Shown here piece by piece: positions 1 to 7,744 of a stretch of 64,000 nucleotides of DNA; position 1 is the first letter of the stretch, and each line of letters opens with the position of its first letter. Position numbers and translations under genes: made by a program. Under the pieces are notes generated by a model. The model saw only the letters and a list, made by a program, of their open reading frames with translations, was not told the origin of the DNA and did not search any database. Source of the DNA: Enorma phocaeensis (lineage in GTDB: Bacteria; Actinomycetota; Coriobacteriia; Coriobacteriales; Coriobacteriaceae); assembly GCF_900186505.1 (NCBI RefSeq), contig NZ_LT891967.1:14998-78997 (forward strand). The letters run 5' to 3'.

Positions 1-1
1 C

Positions 2-157
2 AGCTATGTTCTCTATCCGTATCAGATGGTCAAGGACCTGCGCACGGGTGTGGAAACGGGCAACGTCGACGCGGTGCTCGAGGACGGTGACCTCGATCAG
101 TTCATCATCGGCTATCATCGCTGGGCGACCGGCAACGCCGAGACGACCGCGGAGTAG
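2..157 (+). CDS. prfB: Peptide chain release factor 2, C-terminal end (partial)
   Basis: The window opens inside this gene; the last 51 codons are visible and end at TAG 155-157. The fragment contains SYVLYPYQMVKDLRTGVETG followed by a VLEDGDLDQFI stretch, which is the conserved C-terminal tail of RF2 (MVKDLRTGVET...VLDGDLD.FI). RF2 releases peptides at UGA and UAA. The GGQ loop and the usual programmed-frameshift region lie outside the window. In many actinobacteria prfB sits next to ftsE-ftsX-smpB; here those genes follow only after about 6.4 kb of other DNA. Confidence 0.85.
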   Translation, partial: SYVLYPYQMVKDLRTGVETGNVDAVLEDGDLDQFIIGYHRWATGNAETTAE

Positions 158-202
158 AGTGGATGAGCGGGCGCTTCCGATTAGGACAACGCCCGCTCGC
201 TG

Positions 203-658
203 CTATTCCAGCGCAAGGAAGCCGGGAATATCGCTTGTTTTCGCGAACTGGGTAGTCGTGCCATCTTCCTCGACAAGATACAGCGCACCGTCGGTCCCGT
301 TTGGTGTCGAATAGGATAGGTGGGCGATTCCCAAACGTTTTCCATCGACTGTTGTGAGCACGAAGATGTTCGGGTCTCCCAATGGACGGAAATGGCCTTC
401 CAGCACCGTACCGTCATATTCCACGAGCTGCCATTCACGAAGCGTTTCGGTAGATGGCCCTTCGCGCTCGCGTTCAATCATCGACAAGCTGACATGTTGC
501 GTCCCAACCGATTGATATGAGCCAACGATGCTGAACCCATTGAGCGCGCCATTCTGCATATGGCGGTACAGGATGCTGTAGTTTGCAAGGTAAAGATTGA
601 GGCATAAGCTACAGACGATCAAAAGAGCTGCCCACATTGGTTTTTTTCGCTGAAGCAT
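203..658 (-). CDS. Hypothetical membrane-anchored protein, 151 aa
   Basis: This is an unrecognised protein. Residues about 8-28 (MWAALLIVCSLCLNLYLA) form one hydrophobic segment after a KK-containing N terminus, so it is probably a signal anchor. The rest is soluble and polar, with a short beta-rich pattern (VEYDGTVLEGHF, IFVLTTVDGKRLG, ALYLVEEDGTTTQ) suggesting a small extracytoplasmic beta domain. No good SD precedes the first ATG; a start at residue 8 is also possible. A 33-codon ORF with a strong SD ends 24 nt upstream and could couple translation. It is transcribed away from the broken radical SAM gene. Confidence 0.6.
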   Translation of the reverse strand: MLQRKKPMWAALLIVCSLCLNLYLANYSILYRHMQNGALNGFSIVGSYQSVGTQHVSLSMIEREREGPSTETLREWQLVEYDGTVLEGHFRPLGDPNIFVLTTVDGKRLGIAHLSYSTPNGTDGALYLVEEDGTTTQFAKTSDIPGFLALE

Positions 659-682
659 GATATCGCTAAACGCGCCGCTTGT

Positions 683-784
683 TCAGTTCAACGCTATAGA
701 AAACGCTTCACGTGGGACAAGGATGCTTGAACAGCCCAAAACTGCGGCCGCTAAAAATGAACGAGGGTCAATCTTTGTTTGCAT
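683..784 (-). CDS. Possible 33-aa peptide
   Basis: A short ORF starts at ATG 784 with a very strong SD (AGGGAGGT, 4 nt before the start) and ends at TGA 683-685. It would encode 33 residues starting MQTKIDPRSFLAAAVLGC, with a hydrophobic middle and then a VPREAF segment. It lies just upstream of, and on the same strand as, the 151-aa membrane protein. It could be a leader peptide, a small membrane peptide or a lipoprotein-signal remnant. A precursor peptide for the neighbouring maturase is conceivable but nothing in it proves that. The support is only the SD and the position. Confidence 0.35.
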   Translation of the reverse strand: MQTKIDPRSFLAAAVLGCSSILVPREAFSIALN

Positions 785-843
785 GGTGACCTCCCTTGAT
801 AAAAGAGTTCCAAGGCTAGCCATATATGTAATATATATTAGAA

Positions 844-865
844 ATAACATAAAATATTATGTTAT
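844..865. promoter_or_regulatory. Perfect 22-nt palindrome, candidate operator
   Basis: The arms ATAACATAA and TTATGTTAT are exact reverse complements separated by AATA. The site lies in the divergent spacer between the leftward small genes and the rightward radical SAM pseudogene, where a dimeric repressor site would be expected. The sequence is A+T-dominated, so chance contributes, but 9-bp perfect arms are notable. Confidence 0.4.
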
Positions 866-971
866 AGGTTGAGCGGTAGATTATAGGGGGTCAATGGTAC
901 TCGATAAAGTCAGAAATAATATAAGAAATTAATAATGCATTATCCAATATATAGACTGGATGTAGGCGTAT

Positions 972-2243
972 ATGCAGTTTTCTAATGCTGTCACTCGCTT
1001 TTCTTTAGGTGACGTGCCCGTAATCGGAAACACTGTAACTGGGGCAATTGTCGGGCTCACTGAGGATGGAATAAAGCTTTGCGATGCGTTGGGCAGTGGT
1101 TGCTGTGGTGCTGACGCTGTTTCTGTCGGGCAAACGATGCTTCTAGAATATCTCGTTCGCAACGGTTTTGTGGTGGACGAAGGTAAGGAGAGTTCCGCGG
1201 AAACAGCTTCGAGGCTTGAGACCGCTTACCTGCATGTTACCAATCGATGCAATATGGCTTGCAAAGGATATTATTCATATACGAACAATCGCAACGATAG
1301 CATTGACCCTACTTATGATGAGCTTGCCCACTCGCTTCGAGTACTAGCTAAGATTGGGATATCACAGCTGGTGGTATCTGGAGGAGAGCCTTTCCTCCGC
1401 GATGACCTGCCTGCTTTGGTTGCCTATGCAAACGATGTCGGTATTCAATCGGTTAATGTCCTGACAAACGGTACGCTTTGTGCTCCGAGCGCGCTTGAAT
1501 TGCTCTCGGATTGTGTTGATGTCATATCGGTATCGTTTAACAATACGGGGGATTGGGTTCGAAGTCCGTTTGGAAACGATTGCCGAGTCAATCAAATCAA
1601 GCAGGCAGTTAAGAGAATCGCCGAGGCAGGAATACGCCCCCATATTCTATTTACGCTGCATGCTGAGAATATTGGCGATGTGCCAGAGATGTTGGAATTT
1701 GGGAAGCAGAGTGGAGCAACGGTAGGTTTTAGCCTGTTAAGTGGCAAAAGAGAGATGCTTGGGGAATTATTTCCAACTGACGATCGGTTAAGGCTTTTGG
1801 CGCGCGTCATGCATGAAGTTGGCGAATGGGAGGATATAAGCACCATATCTCCGGACATTTCGGAGTGGAGTTTGCGCGCATGCAAACAATGTGGCGCGGG
1901 AATAACAACGCTTAGCATCTCGGCAGAGGGGAACGTGTACCCCTGCCACATGCTTCACTATCCGGAATATTGCTGTGGAAATGCTTTCTTGGATTCAGCG
2001 AAGGATATTCAGAGCGCTCTGTCAAAAATGTTGCTGCCTACGGTCGACGAATTGGACGATTGTAATACATGCAGCAATCGATAGATTTGCGGAGGAGGAT
2101 GCAGGGCACGGATGTTTTTGAATGAGGGATTCGCCGAAGGAAAGGATCCATATTGCGCATACTATTCACAGAGGATTGATTTCAAAATTACTGAGTTCTT
2201 GTCGAGCGTGTTAGGAGAACAGAACAATGCTATTCGTGATTGA
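972..2243 (+). pseudogene. Radical SAM/SPASM peptide-maturase-like gene, disrupted
   Basis: The reading frame 972-2084 (370 aa) has the fold order of a RiPP-type radical SAM/SPASM enzyme: an N-terminal domain of about 80 residues, the radical SAM core from about residue 84 (AYLHVTNRCNMAC), a VVSGGEPFLR glycine-rich motif, then SPASM cysteines (CKQCG, YPCHML, CNTC). Two lesions are visible. The third cysteine of the CxxxCxxC cluster motif is tyrosine: C93, C97, then Y100 (TAT at 1269-1271 where TGT is expected). A TAG at 2082-2084 interrupts the SPASM domain. The same frame continues directly with ICGGGCRARMF and DPYCAYY to TGA 2241-2243, completing the usual C-terminal cysteine pattern. Without the third cluster ligand even the long form should not bind a normal 4Fe-4S cluster. 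Sequencing error cannot be excluded for either site. Confidence 0.8.
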
Positions 2244-2319
2244 GTGTGGTAGTTGCAGAAAACCATGTTGGATAATTGGAGGAATCAAAATAGGTTTCTG
2301 ACGACATTGGAGCGCTGGA

Positions 2320-2844
2320 ATGCCTGAGATCCCTAGAGAGGTAAATGGATGGGGGCGCCGCCGGGGTAAACGGCTGACGATATTGCTCACTGTGCTCTCT
2401 GCGATTTTAGTTGTCGGTTGTCTGTTTAATACGATATGCAGCATCTTTGAGATACAACTGGTAGTAGAGTCACGGACCCTTATTGGGTCCGCAGCCGCAT
2501 GGCAATATATTGTTGTATCCGTACTCATGAACCTCATGGACATCTGCTCCCTATTTCTCATCATTTCGTTTGCATTGTCCATTGTTCGAAGCAGGTCCAT
2601 TTTTAGTAACATTCAAACTTTTCGCCTGATATCCATAGGAACTGCTCATCTGCTATACGCTCTCTTTGGATTGCTTCTTCCTTCAATTAGCTTTCCTCCG
2701 ATTATGAATGACGGTATCGTGCTTGAGGCCGTTGAACCGATGCTCGACATACGCGCAATATCTGTAGCTGTGGTATTTTTCGTATTCTCGACAATATTTG
2801 AATATGGAAGAGTTCTGCAGGAAGAAGCAGATAATATTCTTTGA
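2320..2844 (+). CDS. DUF2975-like integral membrane protein
   Basis: This 174-aa protein has four hydrophobic segments (about residues 20-43, 62-88, 100-120 and 138-160) after a basic N terminus (RRRGKR). Size, topology and the small Cro/CI-type regulator directly downstream match the DUF2975 family, which is commonly paired with a YozG-like helix-turn-helix gene. The start is ATG 2320 with GGAG nine nt upstream. Its biochemical role is unknown for the family. It ends 32 nt before the regulator GTG, so the two are almost certainly one operon. Confidence 0.7.
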   Translation: MPEIPREVNGWGRRRGKRLTILLTVLSAILVVGCLFNTICSIFEIQLVVESRTLIGSAAAWQYIVVSVLMNLMDICSLFLIISFALSIVRSRSIFSNIQTFRLISIGTAHLLYALFGLLLPSISFPPIMNDGIVLEAVEPMLDIRAISVAVVFFVFSTIFEYGRVLQEEADNIL

Positions 2845-2875
2845 TTTTCTGCGTGTTGTGAGCAGGGAGCATGTT

Positions 2876-3130
2876 GTGCCGATTGTTATGAGGTTAGATC
2901 GTGTAATGGCTGACCGGAAGATTAGTTCTGTTGAGTTGGCTGAGTTGGTCGGTATCTCCCCTGTGAACATATCCAGAATCAAAACCGGTAAGCTAAAGGG
3001 GATAAGGTTCTCAACCCTTGAGGGGCTATGCAAGGCACTTAGGTGCAAGCCTGGAGACATTATTGACTGGCTGGACGATGAAGAGTACAAAACGTGGCTT
3101 AGCAGCCTCCCTTCACTGCCAGATGATTGA
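2876..3130 (+). CDS. Cro/CI-type helix-turn-helix regulator (YozG-like)
   Basis: This 84-aa DNA-binding protein is almost entirely one HTH domain: LDRVMADRKISSVELAELVG, then ISPVNISRIKTGK (recognition helix), then FSTLEGLCKALRCKPGDII. This is the short YozG/HTH-26 form that accompanies DUF2975 proteins. I choose GTG 2876 because AGGGAG ends 6 nt before it and the family starts a few residues before LDRVM. A longer frame opens at ATG 2798 inside the membrane-protein gene but lacks an SD. It probably controls its own operon. Confidence 0.8.
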   Translation: MPIVMRLDRVMADRKISSVELAELVGISPVNISRIKTGKLKGIRFSTLEGLCKALRCKPGDIIDWLDDEEYKTWLSSLPSLPDD

Positions 3131-3391
3131 TGGGATCTCTGGTTCTGGCGGCTTCTGAGCCCTTCGGCAATTCCCTGCATTCGGGATTTTAAGCTCAGCA
3201 CTGAAGGGTTTGATAAGCCGTTTTTGTTCCAGCGGGATTACCGGCAGTGGTTCTGAGTGCTACAATCCTCTTGGCCAGATGGCGGCTGCTGCCCGCCACG
3301 GCCTCCAGATGCATATCATCCGATGTCATGCGCCTGTTAGGGTACGGCGGTGCGCCGCGTAGCGGCGGCCGTGCGCAGAGAGGAGCGGGCC

Positions 3392-4297
3392 ATGGCAAGC
3401 AAGCCTAGGCAAACCAGGGAGCGCATCAAGCGCCTAATCCGTTCGAGCTTCGTGCGCGATCTGCCACTTGTGGTTGCCGGCTGCGCTGTTGCCGCGCTCG
3501 CTGTGGACCTCTTCATGGTTCCGAACGGCCTTGCGGCGGGTGGGCTCACCGGCCTTGCGACCATCCTCTCTGCCGTTGCGGATGCGAACGGTTTCTACCT
3601 TCCCATCGGCCTCCAAACCATTGTGATGAACGCGTTGCTGCTCCTGTTCGTGTTGCGTACAGGTGGCGTTCGCTATGCCATTCAGACCATCACAGGGTTC
3701 ATGCTCTTCGGTTTCTTCTGCGATCTCTTTATGCCACTCGCGGACATGATGGAGCAGGGCGAGCTTGTGCTCTCCGCACTCTGGGGCGGCATCATCTCGG
3801 GTATCGGCTATGGCTTGGTGTTCCGTGCGGGCGGCAACACCGGCGGGTCGGACACCATCGCGCAGATCATCTCGCGCAAGACATCGTTTCCCGTGGGCGG
3901 TACGGTCATGGCGCTCGACGTTGCCGTGTGCGCGGCGTCCATCCCGGTGTTCTCCCTCACGAACGCGCTCTACGCGGCGCTCTCCATGGTGCTTTCTGGA
4001 TACGTCATCGACATGGTGGTGGACGGCGGGAACCGCGAGCGCGCGGCGTTCATCATCTCGAGCAGCTACGACGAGATCGCACATGACATCATGCACGGCA
4101 TGGTGCGAGGTGTGACGTGCTTGGACGCCATCGGTATGTGGAGCGGCGAGAAGCGCCCCATGCTCATGGTCGTGTTGAGCCCGCGCGAGGTCTCATACCT
4201 CAAGGCGATCGTCTTCGAGCGGGACCGCGATGCCATTGTAATCATCACCGATGTGAACGAGGCGCTCGGAGAGGGCTTTAAGGAGTTCGGAGCGTAG
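3392..4297 (+). CDS. YitT family membrane protein (DUF161/DUF2179)
   Basis: This 301-aa protein has five or six membrane segments in the first about 200 residues. Glycine-rich blocks such as VPNGLAAGGLTGLATIL and FRAGGNTGGSDTIAQIIS are typical of YitT proteins. A soluble C-terminal DUF2179 domain follows (RAAFIISSSYDEIAHDIMH ... RPMLMVVLSPREVSYLKAIV ... AIVIITDVNEALGEGF). The family is widespread and its transported substrate, if any, is unknown. The start ATG 3392 has AGGAG 6 nt upstream; an upstream in-frame ATG at 3350 has none. It stands alone, with spacers of 261 nt before and 302 nt after. Confidence 0.85.
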   Translation: MASKPRQTRERIKRLIRSSFVRDLPLVVAGCAVAALAVDLFMVPNGLAAGGLTGLATILSAVADANGFYLPIGLQTIVMNALLLLFVLRTGGVRYAIQTITGFMLFGFFCDLFMPLADMMEQGELVLSALWGGIISGIGYGLVFRAGGNTGGSDTIAQIISRKTSFPVGGTVMALDVAVCAASIPVFSLTNALYAALSMVLSGYVIDMVVDGGNRERAAFIISSSYDEIAHDIMHGMVRGVTCLDAIGMWSGEKRPMLMVVLSPREVSYLKAIVFERDRDAIVIITDVNEALGEGFKEFGA

Positions 4298-4599
4298 GCG
4301 CTTCGGCATCGGATATCGTGGTTTACAGAGGCTCGATATCTCATGAAGCAAGAACCCCGGCACATGACGTCGGTGGTCCATGGGTCGCTGTTTCCAAGGC
4401 GGGCTTCTAGGCAGCCGACAAAGAATCTCGTACTGGTTGTTCCCTGCCACTATCGACAGAACGGGTTTCGCTGGGATCTTCGTGAAGCATTCCCGCACAT
4501 TGCGAAAAGATGGTGCAGAGCCGTGCCGGTTCTATGGGATGGGCTGTAGCTGCTATGATGAACGCGTCTTTACAGACTTCCTACATCGAAGGGATGGAC
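4298..4599. other. Intergenic region before the transketolase pair
   Basis: No gene or RNA was recognised here. A 7-bp inverted repeat (GATATCG 4312-4318, CGATATC 4334-4340) follows the YitT gene but has no T-run. A TATGAT hexamer at 4554-4559 is a plausible -10 box for the transketolase operon, without a convincing -35. Confidence 0.4.
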
Positions 4600-5502
4600 A
4601 TGGCAACTGAACAGCTCAGGTGTGCCTGTGCGCGGAGCGACGAGGAGATCGCCCTCATCGCCAACCGCATGCGCTACGACGAGATCGAGATGCTCGCAGC
4701 GTCGGGCAGCGGTCACCCGGGTGGATCGCTCTCCGCGACGGACATCCTGGCGACACTCTATTTCTCCGGCGTGATGGGGTATGACCCCGCCGATGCGGAG
4801 TGCGCCGAGCGCGATCGCTTCGTGCTCTCCAAGGGACATGCGGCACCTGCCCTCTACGCGGTGCTCGCCCAGGTGGGATATCTGCCGCGCGAGGAGCTCG
4901 TCACCCTGCGCAAGTTCGGTTCGCGTTTGCAGGGCCATCCCGATTGCCATGCCTGCCCCGGTGTCGAGGTTTGTACCGGCTCCCTGGGTCAGGGCCTTTC
5001 GGTCGCTTCCGGTATGGCGCTTGGCTTCAAGCTCGATGCGGCTCGCGATGGCGGTGAGCTTCGTCGCGTGTTCGCGCTTCTGGGCGACGGCGAGCTCCAG
5101 GAGGGCCAGAACTGGGAGGCCGCGATGTTCGCTTCGCACAAGGGCCTCGACAACCTTGTTGCCATCGTCGACAGCAACAACTTGCAGATCGACGGGCACG
5201 TGAGCGACGTGTGCGCGGTGCAGCCGCTCGACGCGCGCTTCGAGGCGTTCGGCTGGAACGTCATCATGGTCGCCGATGGCAACAGCGTGCCGGCGGTTCG
5301 TGCGGCGCTTGAGGAAGCTGTTGCGCACGAGGGCGCGCCCACAGCCATCATCTGCACCACCATCAAGGGCAAGGGCGTCTCCTTCATGGAAGACCAGGTG
5401 AGCTGGCACGGGAACGCGCCGAGTGCCGAGCAGGCAGAGGCCGCCCTGGCAGAGATCGATGCGGCCGGCGACAAGCTCGCCTGCGCCGGTAAGGAGGCGT
5501 AA
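4600..5502 (+). CDS. Transketolase, N-terminal subunit
   Basis: Transketolase transfers two-carbon ketol units between sugar phosphates in the pentose phosphate pathway. This 300-aa subunit carries the thiamine-diphosphate (TPP)-binding half: SGSGHPGGSLSATDI, then LSKGHAAPALYAVL, TGSLGQGLSVASGMA, and the TPP/Mg motif LLGDGELQEGQNWEAAMFA ... DSNNLQIDG. The C-terminal half is the next gene, 3 nt away, so the enzyme is split in two as in many Firmicutes and Coriobacteriia. Start ATG 4600 has GAAGGG 6 nt upstream; ATG 4594 is an alternative. Confidence 0.93.
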   Translation: MATEQLRCACARSDEEIALIANRMRYDEIEMLAASGSGHPGGSLSATDILATLYFSGVMGYDPADAECAERDRFVLSKGHAAPALYAVLAQVGYLPREELVTLRKFGSRLQGHPDCHACPGVEVCTGSLGQGLSVASGMALGFKLDAARDGGELRRVFALLGDGELQEGQNWEAAMFASHKGLDNLVAIVDSNNLQIDGHVSDVCAVQPLDARFEAFGWNVIMVADGNSVPAVRAALEEAVAHEGAPTAIICTTIKGKGVSFMEDQVSWHGNAPSAEQAEAALAEIDAAGDKLACAGKEA

Positions 5503-5505
5503 GCG

Positions 5506-6432
5506 ATGGCTAAGGCAACACGTGCTGCATTTGGCGAAACGCTCATCGAGCTCGTTGAAGCGGGCATGGACATCATGGCGGTCGACGCCGATCTGTGCGG
5601 CTCCACCACCACCGCGAAGCTCGGTGCGGCATATCCCGACCGTTTGGTCGACGTCGGCATCGCCGAGCAGAACATGATCGGCGTAGCGTCGGGCCTCGCG
5701 CTCACCGGGCGCACAGTCTTCACGGGCTCGTTTGCCGTGTTCGGCTCTGGCCGCTGCTACGAGCAGATTCGCAACACCGTGTGCGATTCCGGCCTCAACG
5801 TGAAGGTCTGCCCCACGCACGCGGGCATCACCGTGGGCGCCGACGGCGCCACGCATCAGATGCTCGAGGACATCGCGCTCATGCGCGTGCTGCCCGGCAT
5901 GCGCGTGCTCGTGCCGGCGGACTATGCGAGCGCCAAGGCGGCCATCCGTCTGGCGGCCCAGACCCCCGGCCCCTTCTACGTGCGTCTAGGCCGCGAGCCG
6001 CTGCCCGAGGTGTACGGCGACGACTTCACGTGCGAGCTGCCTTTCGCAAACGTGGTTCGGGAGGGCGCGGACATCTCGATCATGGCGTGCGGCGTCGAGG
6101 TGGCGCATGCCCTCAAGGCTGCCGAGGAGCTCGCAGCTGAGGGCATCTCTGCCGAGGTCGTGGACGTTATGAGCGTGAAGCCGCTTGATGAGGAGACCAT
6201 CGTTGCATCCGCCGCTAAGTGCGGGCGCGTGCTCACGGTCGAGGAGCACAGCATCTACGGCGGCATGGGTTCCGCTGTGGCTGAGCTCCTGAGCGAGAAG
6301 CACCCCGTCCAGGTGACGCGCCTCGGCCTCACGACGTTCGGCCAGTCCGGTTCGGCTGCCGAGCTGCTCGCGCATTACGGCATCGATGCCGACGGCATCG
6401 CCGCGCGCGTGCGCGAGGTGCTGAAGGCCTAG
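5506..6432 (+). CDS. Transketolase, C-terminal subunit
   Basis: This 308-aa subunit provides the pyrimidine-binding and C-terminal domains of the split transketolase. Visible family features are LVDVGIAEQNMIGVASGLAL (with the Glu that activates the TPP aminopyrimidine), FTGSFAVFGSGRCYEQIRN, THAGITVGADGATHQMLEDI, and the transketolase-C domain from about residue 185. AAGGAGG precedes ATG 5506, and only 3 nt separate it from the N-terminal subunit, so the two chains are co-translated and should form a heterotetramer. A hairpin terminator follows. Confidence 0.93.
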   Translation: MAKATRAAFGETLIELVEAGMDIMAVDADLCGSTTTAKLGAAYPDRLVDVGIAEQNMIGVASGLALTGRTVFTGSFAVFGSGRCYEQIRNTVCDSGLNVKVCPTHAGITVGADGATHQMLEDIALMRVLPGMRVLVPADYASAKAAIRLAAQTPGPFYVRLGREPLPEVYGDDFTCELPFANVVREGADISIMACGVEVAHALKAAEELAAEGISAEVVDVMSVKPLDEETIVASAAKCGRVLTVEEHSIYGGMGSAVAELLSEKHPVQVTRLGLTTFGQSGSAAELLAHYGIDADGIAARVREVLKA

Positions 6433-6458
6433 CGATCCACATCGGAGCGTCATCCATC

Positions 6459-6504
6459 GGACGCCGCAGCCTGCATCTGGGCGGCGGCGTCCGTTGCTGT
6501 TTCT
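6459..6504 (+). terminator. Rho-independent terminator after transketolase operon
   Basis: GGACGCCGC (6459-6467) pairs perfectly with GCGGCGTCC (6484-6492) around a 16-nt loop, followed by the T-rich GTTGCTGTTTCT. Confidence 0.65.
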
Positions 6505-6531
6505 GTGCATATGTACCGTTCCTGCTACAAT
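6501..6531 (+). promoter_or_regulatory. Candidate ftsEX promoter (extended -10)
   Basis: TGCTACAAT gives an extended -10 element with hexamer TACAAT at 6526-6531. A weak -35 (TTCTGT, 6501-6506) lies 19 nt upstream. The site is 44 nt before the ftsE start and just after the transketolase terminator. Confidence 0.45.
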
Positions 6532-6574
6532 ATGTCGCGTCTGTAGTTCAATCGCACGACTTGAAGGAGCCTCT

Positions 6575-7744
6575 GTGGGAAGCCACTTTCGCAAGCCGAG
6601 TGACGAGCAGGATGCTCCGCTGCATCAGGAAGCGCAGCCTGCTTCGCACTTCGCGTACTCCTCGGAACCGGCTCAGCAGCCTTCGCTGAACGTTCCCTCG
6701 TCTGCGGTGTCGCCCCTCGACGCCGACTTGGCGCAGGACCCATTCGCCTATCATCCGTCCAGTGACGACGTGGTGGCGGGCGCGGCGCCGCCGAACCCCA
6801 TCCTCAATGTTCCTACGCCCGCAGCTTCGGGCTCGGTTGCCCCGGGCGATACCGGTGCCTTCATGGCGAGCGCCGGAGTGCGCGTGCCCGATGTCACCGT
6901 TCCCGCGGTACCCGCGGTCACCGCCGACCAGGCAGATGAGGTCGCCTCGCTCGACAATGCGCTCGAGAGCTCGGACTTCACGTCCGTCTTCGCACCGATA
7001 GGCGAGTCGCGCAAGAAGATGGCGCGCGATGCCGGCGTCGAGCCCGTGATCTTGATGGAGCATGTTACCAAGGTCTATCCGGCACAGCCCAACAAGCCCG
7101 CGCTCGAGGACGTCAACCTCGAGATCTATCCGGGAGAGTTCGTCTTCCTCGTAGGTCACTCGGGTTCCGGCAAGTCGACGCTCCTACGCACCATCATGCG
7201 CGAGGTCAAGCCCACCTCCGGCCGCGTGATCGTGGCGGGGCAGGACCTCACCCGCATTCGCAACCGCAAGGTCCCCTATCTGCGCCGCCAGATGGGCATC
7301 GTCTTCCAGGACTTCCGTCTGCTGCCCAACAAGACGGCGTACGAGAACGTGGCCTTCGCGCTTGAGTGCATCGGCAAGCCGCGTGGCGTCATCCGCTCGC
7401 AGGTGCCCGAGGTGCTTCGCCTTGTGGGCCTCGGCGACCAGATGAAATCTCGCCCCGACCAGCTCTCCGGTGGCGAGCAGCAGCGCGTGAACGTCGCGCG
7501 CGCCATGGTCAACCGCCCGCCGCTGCTCATCTGCGACGAGCCCACGGGCAATCTCGACCCGGCGATCTCGCTCGGTATCATGAAGCTCTTGGAGCGCATC
7601 AACCGTACGGGCACCACGGTCATCGTGGCCACCCATGACCGCGAGATGGTCGACTCCATGCACCGGCGCGTCATCGCGCTCGAAGCAGGCCATGTCATCC
7701 GCGACCAGGAGAGGGGAGGCTACGGTAACTATGGCTCCTTCTAA
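6575..7744 (+). CDS. ftsE: Cell division ATP-binding protein FtsE with long N-terminal extension
   Basis: FtsE is the ATPase of the FtsEX complex, which activates cell-wall hydrolases at the septum. The ABC domain begins near residue 158 and is complete: Walker A GHSGSGKST (about 194), Q-loop FQDFRLLPN, signature LSGGEQQRVNVARA, Walker B LLICDEPTGNLDP and the ATHDREMVD switch. The family is normally about 225 aa; this protein is 389 aa. The extra about 157 residues at the N terminus are low-complexity (Pro, Ala, Ser, Val, Asp rich), probably disordered. The start is GTG 6575, with AAGGAG 5 nt upstream. It overlaps ftsX by 14 nt. Confidence 0.92.
   Translation: MGSHFRKPSDEQDAPLHQEAQPASHFAYSSEPAQQPSLNVPSSAVSPLDADLAQDPFAYHPSSDDVVAGAAPPNPILNVPTPAASGSVAPGDTGAFMASAGVRVPDVTVPAVPAVTADQADEVASLDNALESSDFTSVFAPIGESRKKMARDAGVEPVILMEHVTKVYPAQPNKPALEDVNLEIYPGEFVFLVGHSGSGKSTLLRTIMREVKPTSGRVIVAGQDLTRIRNRKVPYLRRQMGIVFQDFRLLPNKTAYENVAFALECIGKPRGVIRSQVPEVLRLVGLGDQMKSRPDQLSGGEQQRVNVARAMVNRPPLLICDEPTGNLDPAISLGIMKLLERINRTGTTVIVATHDREMVDSMHRRVIALEAGHVIRDQERGGYGNYGSF

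Larger units (their letters stand above)
659..971. other. AT-rich divergent intergenic region
   Basis: This 313-nt spacer between the leftward membrane protein and the rightward radical SAM pseudogene is much more AT-rich than the surrounding chromosome. It holds a possible 33-codon ORF on the minus strand (683-784), a perfect palindrome (844-865) and several TATA-like hexamers on both strands. No RNA gene was recognised. Confidence 0.5.

Noticed and set aside
2082..2084. TAG read as pyrrolysine or suppressed
   Set aside because: No support for amber suppression in this group, and the same gene has a second lesion in its cluster motif; ordinary pseudogene decay is simpler.
4570..5856. 428-codon open frame opposite transketolase
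   Set aside because: Low-complexity His/Arg/Ala composition typical of antisense high-GC shadow; overlaps two certain genes.
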